Assembly (NCBI RefSeq): GCF_002208115.1
Contig: NZ_CP020946.1
Coordinates: 3,534,001-3,598,000, forward strand
Length of the DNA: 64,000 nucleotides
From: Bdellovibrio bacteriovorus
GTDB taxonomy: Bacteria > Bdellovibrionota > Bdellovibrionia > Bdellovibrionales > Bdellovibrionaceae
Reading direction: 5' to 3'
Part shown: one piece after another, positions 16,572 through 26,367 of the stretch
Position numbering within the stretch: position 1 is the stretch's first letter
How the letters are laid out: each line of letters starts with the position of its first letter
Position numbers and translations under genes: made by a program
The notes under the pieces: generated by a model
Database searches by the model: none
Seen by the model: only the letters and a program-made list of their open reading frames with translations
What the model was told of the DNA's origin: nothing

Positions 16572-17987
16572 TTACTTTCCGACCAGGGACTTTAATTCAC
16601 TCACAAGCCCCTGCATCCCGTGGGACATCTGTGACATCTGATCGCTGGTCTGCGCCACTTCCTGCGCAACCTGGGCGTTTTTTTGTGAAGCCTGATCCAG
16701 CCTGTTCATTGCTTCACTGATCAAAGTGATGCCGCGGGACTGTTCATGACTGGCTCCGGCGATTTCGTTGTTGATCTCAAGCACTTTCTTGGCTGAATCC
16801 AAAAACTTTTGCAGCTGTTCACCGCTTTCGGCCGCCGCCTTGCTGCCGTCGTGAATGCGGGAAACACTTTCTTCGATCATCTTGGATATGCCCTTGGCTG
16901 AATCAGCACTTCTTTGCGCCAGTCCCCGAACAGCATCCGCAACCACCGCAAAACCTTTTCCCATCTCTCCGGCTCTGGCCGCTTCAACAGAGGCATTCAA
17001 AGCCAACAGGTTCGTCTGAAAGGCAATATCATCGATCACCTGGCTGACATCCCGGATCGCTGCGGAGGATTCTTTTAGTGTCTCCATCGAGGCAATCAGC
17101 TTCTGCACGGACTCGGCCCCGGCCTTGGATGCGGCAAAACTTTCGGCCGACAATGCTGATGCGGTTTTTGCGCTTTCTGAATTCAACTTCACCATGCCGG
17201 AAAGCTCCTCTAGCGAAGCCACCGTTTCTTCAAGTGAGGCGGCGGACTGAGTCGCACCCTGCGCCAAATCCTGACTGGCCCGATTCAAGTGTGCACTGGT
17301 TTCATCCAGTGAATCCCCTGAACTTTCGATATTGGCCGCAAACCGGGTCATTCGACTTACCAGACTCTGGGTCACAAGCATTCCACCCGCCAAACAGAAC
17401 AAAACACCAAGAACTGCCACCACCACATTCAGGGTTCTTAAACCCGCACCTGATTGATGGGCCGTTTCGGCATCCTTTTCTATCAGCCCCCCCAGCGCTT
17501 CCATTTTTTCCTCAAGCACCTTAAAGCTCTTGTTGAAATCTTCAAGCTCGCTTAAGGCCGCCCGATATCCCTGGGTGCTGGCAAGACCCACAATCTTTCG
17601 GGTCTGCCCAATGTACCTTTCCATTTCGGGCTTGGTTTCGGCAATGGCTCGACGAGTGCTTTCGTTCAACGGCAATTCTTCCAAAGCCTGCAGGTACCGT
17701 TGGAAGTCCCCCGCTTTTTCCTCTGTCTCTTGCGCAATCGCCTTGAGATTGTCTGCTTCGTTGCTTTCAGCCGCCAGCAAGGAAGCCAGCACCACGGAGC
17801 GCAGACCGTCATGCATCATATCCGCCAGAGTCATATTACGAACCGCTGGCAACTGAACTTTTGCAACATTATCAAACTGATTCATCAAGGTGGTGGAGTT
17901 CACATAGGAAAGAACCGCCACTCCCATCAGGACAACGATAAATCCACCACACAGGAACAACAGTCGTTTTCTTAAAGTCCAGTTCAT
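16572..17987 (-). CDS. Methyl-accepting chemotaxis protein
   Basis: 471 residues. Transmembrane helix at about 10-30, a periplasmic four-helix-type sensor region to about 185, a second helix near 188-210, and a long cytoplasmic coiled coil. The hairpin tip that contacts CheA and CheW is intact: QTNLLALNASVEAARAGEMG then FAVVADAVRGLAQRS. HAMP is not obvious. There is no C-terminal receptor pentapeptide for CheR tethering. It follows the outer-membrane-protein gene by 9 bp on the same strand and may belong to one transcript with the NhaC and parvulin genes. Ligand unknown. Confidence 0.95.
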   Translation of the reverse strand: MNWTLRKRLLFLCGGFIVVLMGVAVLSYVNSTTLMNQFDNVAKVQLPAVRNMTLADMMHDGLRSVVLASLLAAESNEADNLKAIAQETEEKAGDFQRYLQALEELPLNESTRRAIAETKPEMERYIGQTRKIVGLASTQGYRAALSELEDFNKSFKVLEEKMEALGGLIEKDAETAHQSGAGLRTLNVVVAVLGVLFCLAGGMLVTQSLVSRMTRFAANIESSGDSLDETSAHLNRASQDLAQGATQSAASLEETVASLEELSGMVKLNSESAKTASALSAESFAASKAGAESVQKLIASMETLKESSAAIRDVSQVIDDIAFQTNLLALNASVEAARAGEMGKGFAVVADAVRGLAQRSADSAKGISKMIEESVSRIHDGSKAAAESGEQLQKFLDSAKKVLEINNEIAGASHEQSRGITLISEAMNRLDQASQKNAQVAQEVAQTSDQMSQMSHGMQGLVSELKSLVGK

Positions 17988-17996
17988 GACTGCCTT

Positions 17997-18800
17997 CTAC
18001 CAAAGCTTGGATTCGATTGAGAGATAAACGAAGACACCCCGTTCATGTTCAACCGCTGACGGCCCCAGCCCCAGCAGTGCTCCAATGCCCGGAACCACTT
18101 CTGTTTCCTGACCTACATCAAAAGCCGTACGAATCCCCGGAACGATGTAATAAGTGGACTCGCTGGCCTTGGTGTCCTGAGCCACCACAGATTCGGCATT
18201 ATTAAAGGCAAATTCACACAACAGATTCGTTTTCGGGGTCACATTGTAAATAACACTGGTGCCGAAGTTAAATCCGAATACAGAGGCCGTATCCCCATCC
18301 GAATTCTTGGCATCCGGAGTGTAGGTAAATCCGGCATTCCAATGGTTGGTCCACTTTTCATTCAGAGTCAGAGACACCGCCTGATTGAATTGGAAACCCA
18401 CCACGCCGTTGCCAAAACCTTTTTTATAATCTCCGGTCGGCACAATCAGAGTAAAGCGAGGAGCGATGGCGACAAGTTCGGTGTTGAGTAGCTGATAACG
18501 ATAGTTCAAGAGCACGTCACCCACCTGGGTTTCCTCTTCAACACCGTTCAGTTTCATCACCGGGATCACGTAGGAAAACTGATGGGTTTCATCGGTTATT
18601 GGAATCTCATTTGTAAAGTTATAAGTCCATTCATGAGCCGGATCCATGTACTGATAGGACTGGATGAACTGAACAACACCGGCCTCCTGGTTGTAGGCCT
18701 CTTCAATTAAAAAGGAATTGTCTTTGACGACTTCGGCGGATGTCACCGCGCACACAGACAACACACTCAGCACAACAGCGAGACTTCTAAAGAACAGCAT
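17997..18800 (-). CDS. Outer-membrane beta-barrel-like exported protein
   Basis: 267 residues. Signal peptide ends near residue 22 (VTSAEV). The rest is a series of amphipathic beta strands with aromatic residues at strand ends and the terminal strand YLSIESKLW ending in an aromatic residue, as expected for an outer-membrane barrel. It resembles the loosely defined transporter family around MetA-type phenol-pathway proteins, without evidence for that function. Located between the NhaC and chemoreceptor genes on the same strand. Confidence 0.7.
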   Translation of the reverse strand: MLFFRSLAVVLSVLSVCAVTSAEVVKDNSFLIEEAYNQEAGVVQFIQSYQYMDPAHEWTYNFTNEIPITDETHQFSYVIPVMKLNGVEEETQVGDVLLNYRYQLLNTELVAIAPRFTLIVPTGDYKKGFGNGVVGFQFNQAVSLTLNEKWTNHWNAGFTYTPDAKNSDGDTASVFGFNFGTSVIYNVTPKTNLLCEFAFNNAESVVAQDTKASESTYYIVPGIRTAFDVGQETEVVPGIGALLGLGPSAVEHERGVFVYLSIESKLW

Positions 18801-18843
18801 GTAATTTCCCTCCGGATATTAATGATATTCTTTCGAATTTATC

Positions 18844-20127
18844 TTACCGACGCAAGGTTCTCCATACCATCGAGACCATAGTCACCAGACCCAGGAAGTA
18901 ACAATATTGCACACTTCCCGCCAACCCCAGTGGAGAAATCTTTGCCATCTGACTGGCCAGCAATATCTGGGCCCCATAAGGAATCACCCCTTGCACTACG
19001 CAAGAAAAAATATCCAGAATACTGGCGCTGCGAGCCGGGGGCACACCTTCTGTTCTTGCCACCTCCCGCGCCAAATCGCCGGTGATGATAATGGCCACCG
19101 TGTTATTTGCCACCGCAAAGTTTGCCAGCGACACCGAAAGAGCAATACTGAATTCGGACCACATCTTTTCCAGACGGGCATTTCGAAACTGCAGTTTCTT
19201 CAGCAACGACTTCAGAGTCTGAATGCCCCCTTGCTCTTTCATCATCTGACCCAAGCCGCCCATAATCATGGAAAGCAGGAATATTTCCTGCATTTCCTTA
19301 AAGCCGGCATAGATGTCCTGCCCCAGACGCAAGACTGTATAGTCAGCAAAGAACAGCCCCAGCATTCCCGCCAGAACAATTCCCAGCATCAACACCAAAA
19401 ATACGTTCATTCCCAGCAAAGCCAGAACCAGCACCACCGCGTACGGCAAAGCTTTGTAAAGCTCCCCGGCTTGGACCGGCACACTTGTACCGGACTTCAC
19501 CGTAAAATAGAGAAGAATCATCGTCAGGATGGCCGCGGGCAGACTGATGCCAAAGTTCACCCGGAACTTGTCACGCATCGATGCCCCCTGGGAACGAGTG
19601 GCCGCTATCGTCGTGTCGGAAATAAATGACAGGTTATCCCCGAACATGGCTCCGCCGACCAGTGCCCCAAACACCAATGTTTTATCCAAACCACCTGCGG
19701 CGGTAAGCCCTAAAGCAATCGGCCCCAATGCCGAAATGGTGCCCATCGACGTTCCGATAGCTGTGGATATCAAAGCCGCCAGAAAAAAGAAGCCTGGGAC
19801 CATCAGACTTTCGGGAATCACTTTCAAGCCCCAATATATAGTGGCATCGACGCCGCCAATGGCCTTCACCACCGAACCGAAAGCTCCGGCCAATAAATAG
19901 ATCATGCACATGGTGAGAACATTAAGATCCCCCAGGCCCTGCATAAAGGTTGTCAACTTTCGGTCAAAAGTTCCCTTCATCAAAACAAACGCCAGGATCA
20001 CTGCCGGCAGTGTGGCGACCGGAGAAGGCAATTGATAAAAGGCGAAGTCCACGCCCTGCCACAGATAATAGAATCCACTTCCCAAAAACACCGCGATGAA
20101 TGTCAGCAAAGGAAGAAACGGTCTCAT
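18844..20127 (-). CDS. NhaC-family Na+/H+ antiporter
   Basis: 427 residues with about 11 transmembrane helices. The NhaC-type core is recognisable: STAIGTSMGTISALGPIALG, followed by FGALVGGAMFGDNLSFISDT, and in the second half NNTVAIIITGDLA. Exchanges cytoplasmic Na+ for H+ or, in some relatives, dicarboxylates or amino acids. Starts 2 bp behind the parvulin stop, so the two are cotranscribed. Confidence 0.88.
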   Translation of the reverse strand: MRPFLPLLTFIAVFLGSGFYYLWQGVDFAFYQLPSPVATLPAVILAFVLMKGTFDRKLTTFMQGLGDLNVLTMCMIYLLAGAFGSVVKAIGGVDATIYWGLKVIPESLMVPGFFFLAALISTAIGTSMGTISALGPIALGLTAAGGLDKTLVFGALVGGAMFGDNLSFISDTTIAATRSQGASMRDKFRVNFGISLPAAILTMILLYFTVKSGTSVPVQAGELYKALPYAVVLVLALLGMNVFLVLMLGIVLAGMLGLFFADYTVLRLGQDIYAGFKEMQEIFLLSMIMGGLGQMMKEQGGIQTLKSLLKKLQFRNARLEKMWSEFSIALSVSLANFAVANNTVAIIITGDLAREVARTEGVPPARSASILDIFSCVVQGVIPYGAQILLASQMAKISPLGLAGSVQYCYFLGLVTMVSMVWRTLRR

Positions 20128-20129
20128 AC

Positions 20130-20402
20130 CTACTCCGTTCGTCGGATGATGTGATAACCAAAGCGCGTGCGCACAGGTTGTAATGTTGTCTCATTCACCT
20201 TCAGGGCAAACGCGGCCTCTTCGAAAACCTCGTCCATTCGGCCTTCGGCAAAAACGCCCAGATCACCACCGACCCGGGCCGAAGGACACTGAGAGTACTT
20301 TTGCGCCAGTTCCTCAAAAGTCTTTCCACTTTTCAGCGCGCGCAGAATGTCGTCGGCTTCGTACTGATGTTTTACCAAGATATGGCTGGCTCTGATTTTC
20401 AT
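20130..20402 (-). CDS. Parvulin-type peptidyl-prolyl isomerase
   Basis: 90 residues, a single-domain rotamase of the PpiC kind. All typical pieces are present: KIRASHILVKHQ, FEELAQKYSQCPSARVGGDL with the SxxxGGDLG core, FAEGRMDEVFEEAAFAL, and FGYHIIRR at the end. No signal peptide, so cytoplasmic. Start ATG at 20402 with AAGGGAC upstream; the longer in-frame version adds only non-conserved residues. Divergent from the solute-binding-protein gene, with about 50 bp between the start codons. Confidence 0.95.
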   Translation of the reverse strand: MKIRASHILVKHQYEADDILRALKSGKTFEELAQKYSQCPSARVGGDLGVFAEGRMDEVFEEAAFALKVNETTLQPVRTRFGYHIIRRTE

Positions 20403-20453
20403 ACTGTCCCTTTTAATTTGACGATCACTTAAAGGTTCCATAAGGTCGTAAAT

Positions 20454-21209
20454 GTGAAATTCACTTTATTTTTGCTTCTTTTCAGTTTTTCCGCGTGGGC
20501 AAAACCTGTGGAAGTCCATGTTGGTGGTTACGAATTTCCACCCTATGTGATCAACTCCAGCGGCCGCTATGAGGGCCTGACGCTGGACTTTATCTCCTTA
20601 CTAAACAAAAAGCAGAATAAGTATAAGTTCATCTTTGTTCCAACGACCTCCACCCGAAGATACCACGATATGAAATCCGGGCGATATCAAATCATTGCCT
20701 TTGAAAGCAAATCCTGGGGTTGGGGTAACGAGCAGGTTGAAACCAGCAAGATCTTCCGCTTTGGTGCCGAGGTCTTTGTCGCCAATAAAGAACGCGCCAA
20801 AGATCAAAGCTTCTTCAATGAACTTAAAGGTAAAACCATCAAGGGCATGCAGGGCTATCACTATGGTTTCCTGGGGCTGTCCACCAGCAACAAGGCTTTA
20901 AAGGGATTCAATGTGGAATTCACCAACACCCCTGACGGAAACATCCGGTCGGTGGTGATGAAACGAGCTGACATCGCGGTGATCGCCAAAGAGTATCTGG
21001 ACATATACCTGAGCAAACACCCCGACGACCGCGACAAAATCCTGGTTTCCAAGAAACCTGACCAGCTTTATGAACTAGGCGTTTTGATCGGCAAAGAAAA
21101 GAGCCCGATCTCGGTTGCTGAAATGAACCGATTGATTGATTTGGTCCTGACAGATGGCTCGTGGCCAGCCTTGCTGAAAAGCAAGGGCATCAGCGAACAA
21201 AGACTTTAA
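20454..21209 (+). CDS. Periplasmic solute-binding protein, family 3 type
   Basis: 251 residues with signal peptide ending at SAWA (residue 16). The mature part follows the bacterial extracellular solute-binding family 3: VHVGGYEFPPYVI, GLTLDFISLLNK, and the middle ELKGKTIKGMQGYHYG. No transporter permease or ATPase gene is adjacent, so it could be an orphan binding protein or a sensor component. The stop overlaps by 4 bp the convergent gene at 21206. Confidence 0.85.
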   Translation: MKFTLFLLLFSFSAWAKPVEVHVGGYEFPPYVINSSGRYEGLTLDFISLLNKKQNKYKFIFVPTTSTRRYHDMKSGRYQIIAFESKSWGWGNEQVETSKIFRFGAEVFVANKERAKDQSFFNELKGKTIKGMQGYHYGFLGLSTSNKALKGFNVEFTNTPDGNIRSVVMKRADIAVIAKEYLDIYLSKHPDDRDKILVSKKPDQLYELGVLIGKEKSPISVAEMNRLIDLVLTDGSWPALLKSKGISEQRL

Positions 21210-22132
21210 TCTTTGCCTTCGTCTCCGAAGATCAAATCCACCTTCAAATAAAGCGTCATCACCGGGGCAAAGTCATCCTTGCGCCCCCAGGAAATTTCCG
21301 GCGTGGTTTTCAGATAAATCCAGTCGATGCCGGTTCTTTGCGTGTAGGTTGATGACAGCACCAGGCTGTCACCGTAAAGAGAGTACCCTTCCATTTTGGT
21401 GTTAAAACGAAAATCATACGACAGGGCCGAATCCGCCGTGAACGTCTGAATCAACGAAGGGCCGTGGTGAGTTCCAAATCGCTCATTGGTCATTGCCCAG
21501 TTGGCTTCATTGATAAACCGGAAAAGCAAATCACGATTAAAGGCATAGTCCGTGGTTAAAGACGTGGTTTCTTCCCACTCGTCTTTCTTGGACCAGCGAA
21601 ATTCCTGATAGAACGAGTTTTCAAAAATTCCCATCAAGAAATTGCGACGCAGACGAAGCTTCACAAAATAGTTCACCGGAATCGTCACCACCAAGCCGGC
21701 CTCGGTATTCAGATCCCAGTAACGCTGAGCCTGTTGCTCGGTATTCAGAGCTCCCTCGGCCCCAGAGTCGCTTCGTGAAAAGTATTTATCGCGAATGCTT
21801 TTTTCCCACTTCTGAAAATTGGGCAGGTAAAGATTCAGGGACGTGGAAACATCCTCGGCTCCCAGGTCTCCGTCACGGACATAATAGGTCTGTGACACAC
21901 GCAAGGTGCTGGTGTTACGGGCATCGTCGGCCCGGGTGTTTCCAAACAGGGCATCGACACTTTCAGAAAGACGGATCACTCGATTGGACAAACTGGCACG
22001 AGTGTCTTCCAGATACCCCCGGCCGGTGCTTAGGACCTCTCCGGAAAGGGGCTCTGCGGGCGGATTCTGAGGGTCTTCGGCATGAACCGGAATCGCAAGA
22101 AATAAACAAAAAAGAACCGAAAACAACCTCAT
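21206..22132 (-). CDS. Exported protein of unknown function, probable outer-membrane barrel
   Basis: 308 residues. Signal peptide ends at VHA (about residue 18). A short helical part (about 35-65) precedes a long region of alternating polar and hydrophobic residues rich in Tyr, Trp and Phe, suggesting a beta-barrel; it ends with strands LYLKVDLIFGDEGKD. No family recognised. Monocistronic, ATG at 22132. Confidence 0.65.
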   Translation of the reverse strand: MRLFSVLFCLFLAIPVHAEDPQNPPAEPLSGEVLSTGRGYLEDTRASLSNRVIRLSESVDALFGNTRADDARNTSTLRVSQTYYVRDGDLGAEDVSTSLNLYLPNFQKWEKSIRDKYFSRSDSGAEGALNTEQQAQRYWDLNTEAGLVVTIPVNYFVKLRLRRNFLMGIFENSFYQEFRWSKKDEWEETTSLTTDYAFNRDLLFRFINEANWAMTNERFGTHHGPSLIQTFTADSALSYDFRFNTKMEGYSLYGDSLVLSSTYTQRTGIDWIYLKTTPEISWGRKDDFAPVMTLYLKVDLIFGDEGKD

Positions 22133-22238
22133 GGACTCAGGTTAAGGGGCTCACTCACAAATGTCATTACTGGAATCAGCCACTTAACGTGGATCGCCAT
22201 GGGTCGCTATTACGCCCCGATTATGATTATTTAAGAGG

Positions 22239-24617
22239 GTGAGAAAAGTATCCTTGGATGTCCGACAATTTGCCCTGCCCTGCCCTCGACGCGGAAGCAT
22301 CGAGCTGCATTCCGGCTATGGCGCCCCTCCGATGAGCGGGCAGGAAATCCACGTGGCCATTCAGCGCCGCCGTCAGCGTGAATTTGATGACTATACTCCG
22401 GAAAAGAAAATGAGCTGGGTCTTTGAGGCCGGGCCTTATGAATTCCATGTTTCCGGACGTGCCGACGGCATCACTGAAAATCCGGTGCAGATCGAAGAAA
22501 TCAAAACGGCTTTTGATGTCGAAGAACTTTGGCGCAAGCTGCGTTCGGATGACAACCATCCTTACATCTGGCAACTGCGCACCTATGGATACTTCCACTA
22601 CAAGGAAACCGGGCGCATTCCGTTTTTGAATCTGCATCTGGTTTCATCCCGCAATTTCAAATCCATGGACCTGCGTGTAGAGCTGGACATCGCCCATTAT
22701 GAATTGTGGCTGGCTTTGCGCCTGGAGGAACTGGTTGAAGAAACCAAGGTCAAAGAAAAGCTTTTCAAAGCCCGCCAGAAAATGGCGGAGGAAATGTCTT
22801 TCCCCTTTGCGACCCCGCGTCCGGGCCAGCGGGAGCTGATTGAAAGCATCGAAGCCCAAGTGGCTGATGAACATCCTTTGCTGGTCCAGGCCCCGACGGG
22901 CTTGGGAAAAACCGTGGGTGTGCTTTATCCGAATCTGAAGGACTCTTTGTCCCGCGGGCAAAAAACCGTGTACGTGACACCCAAGAACTCGCAGCATATT
23001 GTCGCAGAAGAAGCGGTTGAAAAGCTGCAGGAACAAGGCAGCAAGATCCGTTCTTTGACCCTGACAGCAAAAAGCAAAATGTGCCTTAAGGCCGAAACCC
23101 TGTGCAATCCGGGTTACTGTGAATTTGCGCGTGAATACTACACCAAACTTGCCGAGCATGATCTGGTAAACAAACTTTCCAAGAAGCGCAAACTGACTCA
23201 GGAAAAACTTGTCGAAATGGGCAAAGAATTCGAGGTCTGCCCGTTTGAACTTTCTGTCGAAGCCATCGAGCGCGCCGACGTGGTGATTGGTGATTACAAC
23301 TATGCCTTTGCCCCACGAAGTCTGCTGGGCCGTCTTTCTGAGCCCTTACTTGAAGCGGGTGAAAAACCGAATCTGGTGATTGATGAAGCCCACAATCTTC
23401 CAAGCCGGGCGCAGGACTATTTCTCGCCGTCATTGAGTGTGCAGGAACTGGATATTCTGGAAGGTGACTTCACCAAGCTTCCCGCGACCTTTTCATTGCA
23501 GGCCGGATCTTTGATCCGCAAAGCCAAGTCGCTTATCCAGGAATATGGCGAAGAGGGCGGTTCCCGCAAAGTGGATATCGATATTGAACCTTTCCTGGAT
23601 CATGAACGCGCGATTCGCGCCCTGACCACAGAATACCTTGAAAGCGAAACCGAAATCATCACCCGTGACCCGATGCTGCGCCTGATGAATCTGTGGAGTG
23701 ACTTTATCGCGGCCCTTGAATACAGCGGTCCGGAGTTTTTCACGACTTATCAAAACAGCCGCTTCACGGAAATGTTGAAGGTCACCTGCTGTGATGCCTC
23801 GGAGCAACTGAAAATTGCCTATAAGCAGTTCAAGAATGTCGTGGCATTTTCTGCCACCCTGAAGCCTTTCACCTACTATCAGGAGCTTTTGGGGTTTGAT
23901 CTGGAAAAATCCAAGACCTTGGAATTCCAGTCGCCTTTTAAACCCGAGAACCGTCAGTTGATGATCATCCCGCAGATTTCCACCAAGCTCAGCGACCGCG
24001 TGGTCAGCTCGGGCAAAGTGGCCGAGGTTATTTCCCGGGTCACCCGCGTGAAAGCAGGCAATTACATTGCCCTGTTCCCAAGTTTTGAGTTTCTGGCGCA
24101 AGTGGAAAAACAGCTTCAAGTCCCGCACCTGCGTGTGCTTCGCCAAGAGCGCGACATGAAACAACTGGATGTGCAGATTTATCTGGAAGAAATGAAAGCC
24201 GCCAACGAGCCTATCTTGTTGTTAGGTGTGCAAGGCGGTGTGTTTTCAGAAGGCGTTGATTTCCCGGGTGACATGCTGATCGGAGCCTTTGTCATTGGCC
24301 CGGCGTTACCAAGCTTTGATTTTGAGCGCGAACAGATTCGCACCTACTTTGACGGACGCTATGGCAAAGAAAACGGCTTTAACTACACTTATGTGTATCC
24401 GGCCATGGCCAAAGCCATTCAGTCGGCAGGCCGGGTGATCAGGTCTGAAACCGACAAGGGTGTGATCATTCTGATGGATTCGCGTTTCTTGAATCCGGTT
24501 TACGCCGAAGCCATGCCACAAGGATGGTTCAAGGAAAGTCCGCGCGAGCTGGTATCACAAAAGATCCTTTCTGATCTTGAAACTTTCTGGAAGAACAGTG
24601 AAGCGCCATGCTCTTAA
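22239..24617 (+). CDS. PD-(D/E)XK nuclease fused to XPD/DinG-type helicase
   Basis: 792-residue fusion. Residues 1-165 hold a RecB/Cas4-like nuclease core: Asp76 in GRADGI, Glu87-Ile-Lys89 and the trailing Gln112-x3-Tyr116. Residues about 185-780 are a superfamily 2 helicase of the XPD/DinG type: Walker A APTGLGKT (218-225), four cysteines placed as in the Fe-S domain (282, 289, 294, 334), DEAH at 382-385, and motif VI QSAGRVIRS. It should unwind DNA 5'-3' and cut it. Start is a GTG at 22239; a TTG five codons later is possible. The last 10 bp overlap the DEDDh/GIY-YIG gene, implying joint translation. Confidence 0.88.
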   Translation: MRKVSLDVRQFALPCPRRGSIELHSGYGAPPMSGQEIHVAIQRRRQREFDDYTPEKKMSWVFEAGPYEFHVSGRADGITENPVQIEEIKTAFDVEELWRKLRSDDNHPYIWQLRTYGYFHYKETGRIPFLNLHLVSSRNFKSMDLRVELDIAHYELWLALRLEELVEETKVKEKLFKARQKMAEEMSFPFATPRPGQRELIESIEAQVADEHPLLVQAPTGLGKTVGVLYPNLKDSLSRGQKTVYVTPKNSQHIVAEEAVEKLQEQGSKIRSLTLTAKSKMCLKAETLCNPGYCEFAREYYTKLAEHDLVNKLSKKRKLTQEKLVEMGKEFEVCPFELSVEAIERADVVIGDYNYAFAPRSLLGRLSEPLLEAGEKPNLVIDEAHNLPSRAQDYFSPSLSVQELDILEGDFTKLPATFSLQAGSLIRKAKSLIQEYGEEGGSRKVDIDIEPFLDHERAIRALTTEYLESETEIITRDPMLRLMNLWSDFIAALEYSGPEFFTTYQNSRFTEMLKVTCCDASEQLKIAYKQFKNVVAFSATLKPFTYYQELLGFDLEKSKTLEFQSPFKPENRQLMIIPQISTKLSDRVVSSGKVAEVISRVTRVKAGNYIALFPSFEFLAQVEKQLQVPHLRVLRQERDMKQLDVQIYLEEMKAANEPILLLGVQGGVFSEGVDFPGDMLIGAFVIGPALPSFDFEREQIRTYFDGRYGKENGFNYTYVYPAMAKAIQSAGRVIRSETDKGVIILMDSRFLNPVYAEAMPQGWFKESPRELVSQKILSDLETFWKNSEAPCS

Positions 24618-26173
24618 AAGATCTTCCGGTTTTCTTTTTGGATTTACAAACCACGGGGGCTAAACCCGGCGCTGCTGATATTCTGGAAGTGGCTTGGTCA
24701 TTGTCCGACAAAGACGAAGTTCACAGCGTGCTTTCGGCACAAGCCGAAGACCGCCCGGTGCCTCGTCGCATTTTGTCCCTGACCGGGATCGCTGCTGAAG
24801 AACTTGAAAGTGCGACACCACTGTCTGAAATTTTTGAGCGTCTGTACGTGGATATTCAAGATCGACCGGCGGTGATTCACTTTGCCCAGTTTGAAAGACC
24901 TTTTCTGAAGGCTGCTTTTGAAACCTTCGAGCGCAGCGAATTCCCCATCATCTGCACCCATGAAATCGCCAAACGACTTTTTCCCAACCTGCCCGCACGC
25001 GGGATCAAGGGACTGGCAGGATATTTCGGTCATGCATCCGGGGAATTTAAGCGGGGGGCAAGCCATGTGGAAGCCACGAGAATAATCTGGCAGCACTTGG
25101 TGAAAGAACTGGAAGGCAAAGGAATATTGACCTTCGTGGATATGCAGACCTGGCTATCCACGGAGGCTCCCAAAAAGCGCACCAAATATGAATACCCAAT
25201 GGCCAAGGAAAAACGCCTGAACCTTCCCAAGGTGCCGGGAGTTTACCGCTATGTTTCGCAATGGGGTGAAATCCTTTACGTCGGCAAAGCCACGTCCCTG
25301 CATGACCGGGTGAACAGTTACTTCCGCGGGCAAAAGGGCCGTGACTCTTTCAAACTTGAGATGCTGACACAGGCCTATGATCTGATCGTGACAGAGTGCC
25401 GGACGCCGCTGGAATCCGCTTTGCTTGAGACCGACGAAATCAAAAAATACAACCCTCGCTACAACATCAGCCTAAAAGCTGGCGAGCGTGGTTTGGTATT
25501 CTTTAGCCGTGACTTTACATCAATGAGTCCGGAACAAGATGACGAACACAGCATCGGGCCTTTCTCGAATGCTTTGGTCTTTGATTCGATTCTGAAGCTG
25601 AACGAATCCCTGAAATCGGAAGACCAGACATTTAATCCCGAAATGTTCTTTGAACCTTTGGATGCAGAACTTCTGAAATCCGGTTTTGCTCTTTTCTGCG
25701 AACGTCTGGGAAAAAGCCCGGATGTGTTTAAGTCCTTAAGGTCTATTTTCGCACAAGGCTTGATCTTTGTGAAAAATGCTCCGGACGAAGAAGAACTCGA
25801 TGAAGCCGAAATCGAGGCCGAAGCTGCGGACTGCGATGACGATACCGGCGAAGAAATCGAAATTGAACTGACTGCCGAAGACATTGCCGACAAATTTGAA
25901 CGTCACTTTAAACGTGCGGCGCACGCTTACCTGCGCGCCCGTCGCATGACCAAACTTTTAAACTGCGACATTGAATATTCCCTCAGCGCCAAAGGCAAAA
26001 AATTCCAACTGCATTTGCGTGGCGGACACCCCACCCCAGAGCCCACACCCCAAACACGCAGCACCTGGAGCGGGCATTCGGTGGACACCTACGACCGCAT
26101 GGCCGTTCTGCTGACCGAACTCGAACGCGTGCGCAGCAAAAATGGCCAAGTGTCAGTCCAGCGGAAATATTGA
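24608..26173 (+). CDS. DEDDh exonuclease-like domain fused to GIY-YIG nuclease
   Basis: 521 residues. Residues 7-170 have the fold of the DNA polymerase III epsilon family, but the catalytic motifs deviate: ExoI reads D12-L-Q14 instead of DxE, ExoII HFAQFE (Glu96 instead of Asp), and ExoIII lacks the normal His and Asp (Lys148, His153). Residues about 210-300 are a UvrC/Cho-like GIY-YIG nuclease: GVYRYV, ILYVGKA, the Arg in LHDRVNSYF and a Glu in LLETDEIKKYNPRYN. A very acidic stretch lies near 395-425. It overlaps the helicase gene by 10 bp. Probably a DNA repair protein in which GIY-YIG is the active nuclease. Confidence 0.85.
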   Translation: MLLKDLPVFFLDLQTTGAKPGAADILEVAWSLSDKDEVHSVLSAQAEDRPVPRRILSLTGIAAEELESATPLSEIFERLYVDIQDRPAVIHFAQFERPFLKAAFETFERSEFPIICTHEIAKRLFPNLPARGIKGLAGYFGHASGEFKRGASHVEATRIIWQHLVKELEGKGILTFVDMQTWLSTEAPKKRTKYEYPMAKEKRLNLPKVPGVYRYVSQWGEILYVGKATSLHDRVNSYFRGQKGRDSFKLEMLTQAYDLIVTECRTPLESALLETDEIKKYNPRYNISLKAGERGLVFFSRDFTSMSPEQDDEHSIGPFSNALVFDSILKLNESLKSEDQTFNPEMFFEPLDAELLKSGFALFCERLGKSPDVFKSLRSIFAQGLIFVKNAPDEEELDEAEIEAEAADCDDDTGEEIEIELTAEDIADKFERHFKRAAHAYLRARRMTKLLNCDIEYSLSAKGKKFQLHLRGGHPTPEPTPQTRSTWSGHSVDTYDRMAVLLTELERVRSKNGQVSVQRKY

Positions 26174-26367
26174 ACTTCGAGTCCGATTCTGTTGCAAAAT
26201 AGGACATGATTTCAAAGACGAGCTATAAACAGGTCGGAATTTCTCCTCACAAAAGGGGACTTTTGCCCCGAAATTTGCCGCCATTTCCCTCAGAACGAAA
26301 TTAAGCTGTGCTCACGGTTGGAGCCGATCCTGCATTAGTCATTCAACAGAAACCAAGGGGTTGAAGA

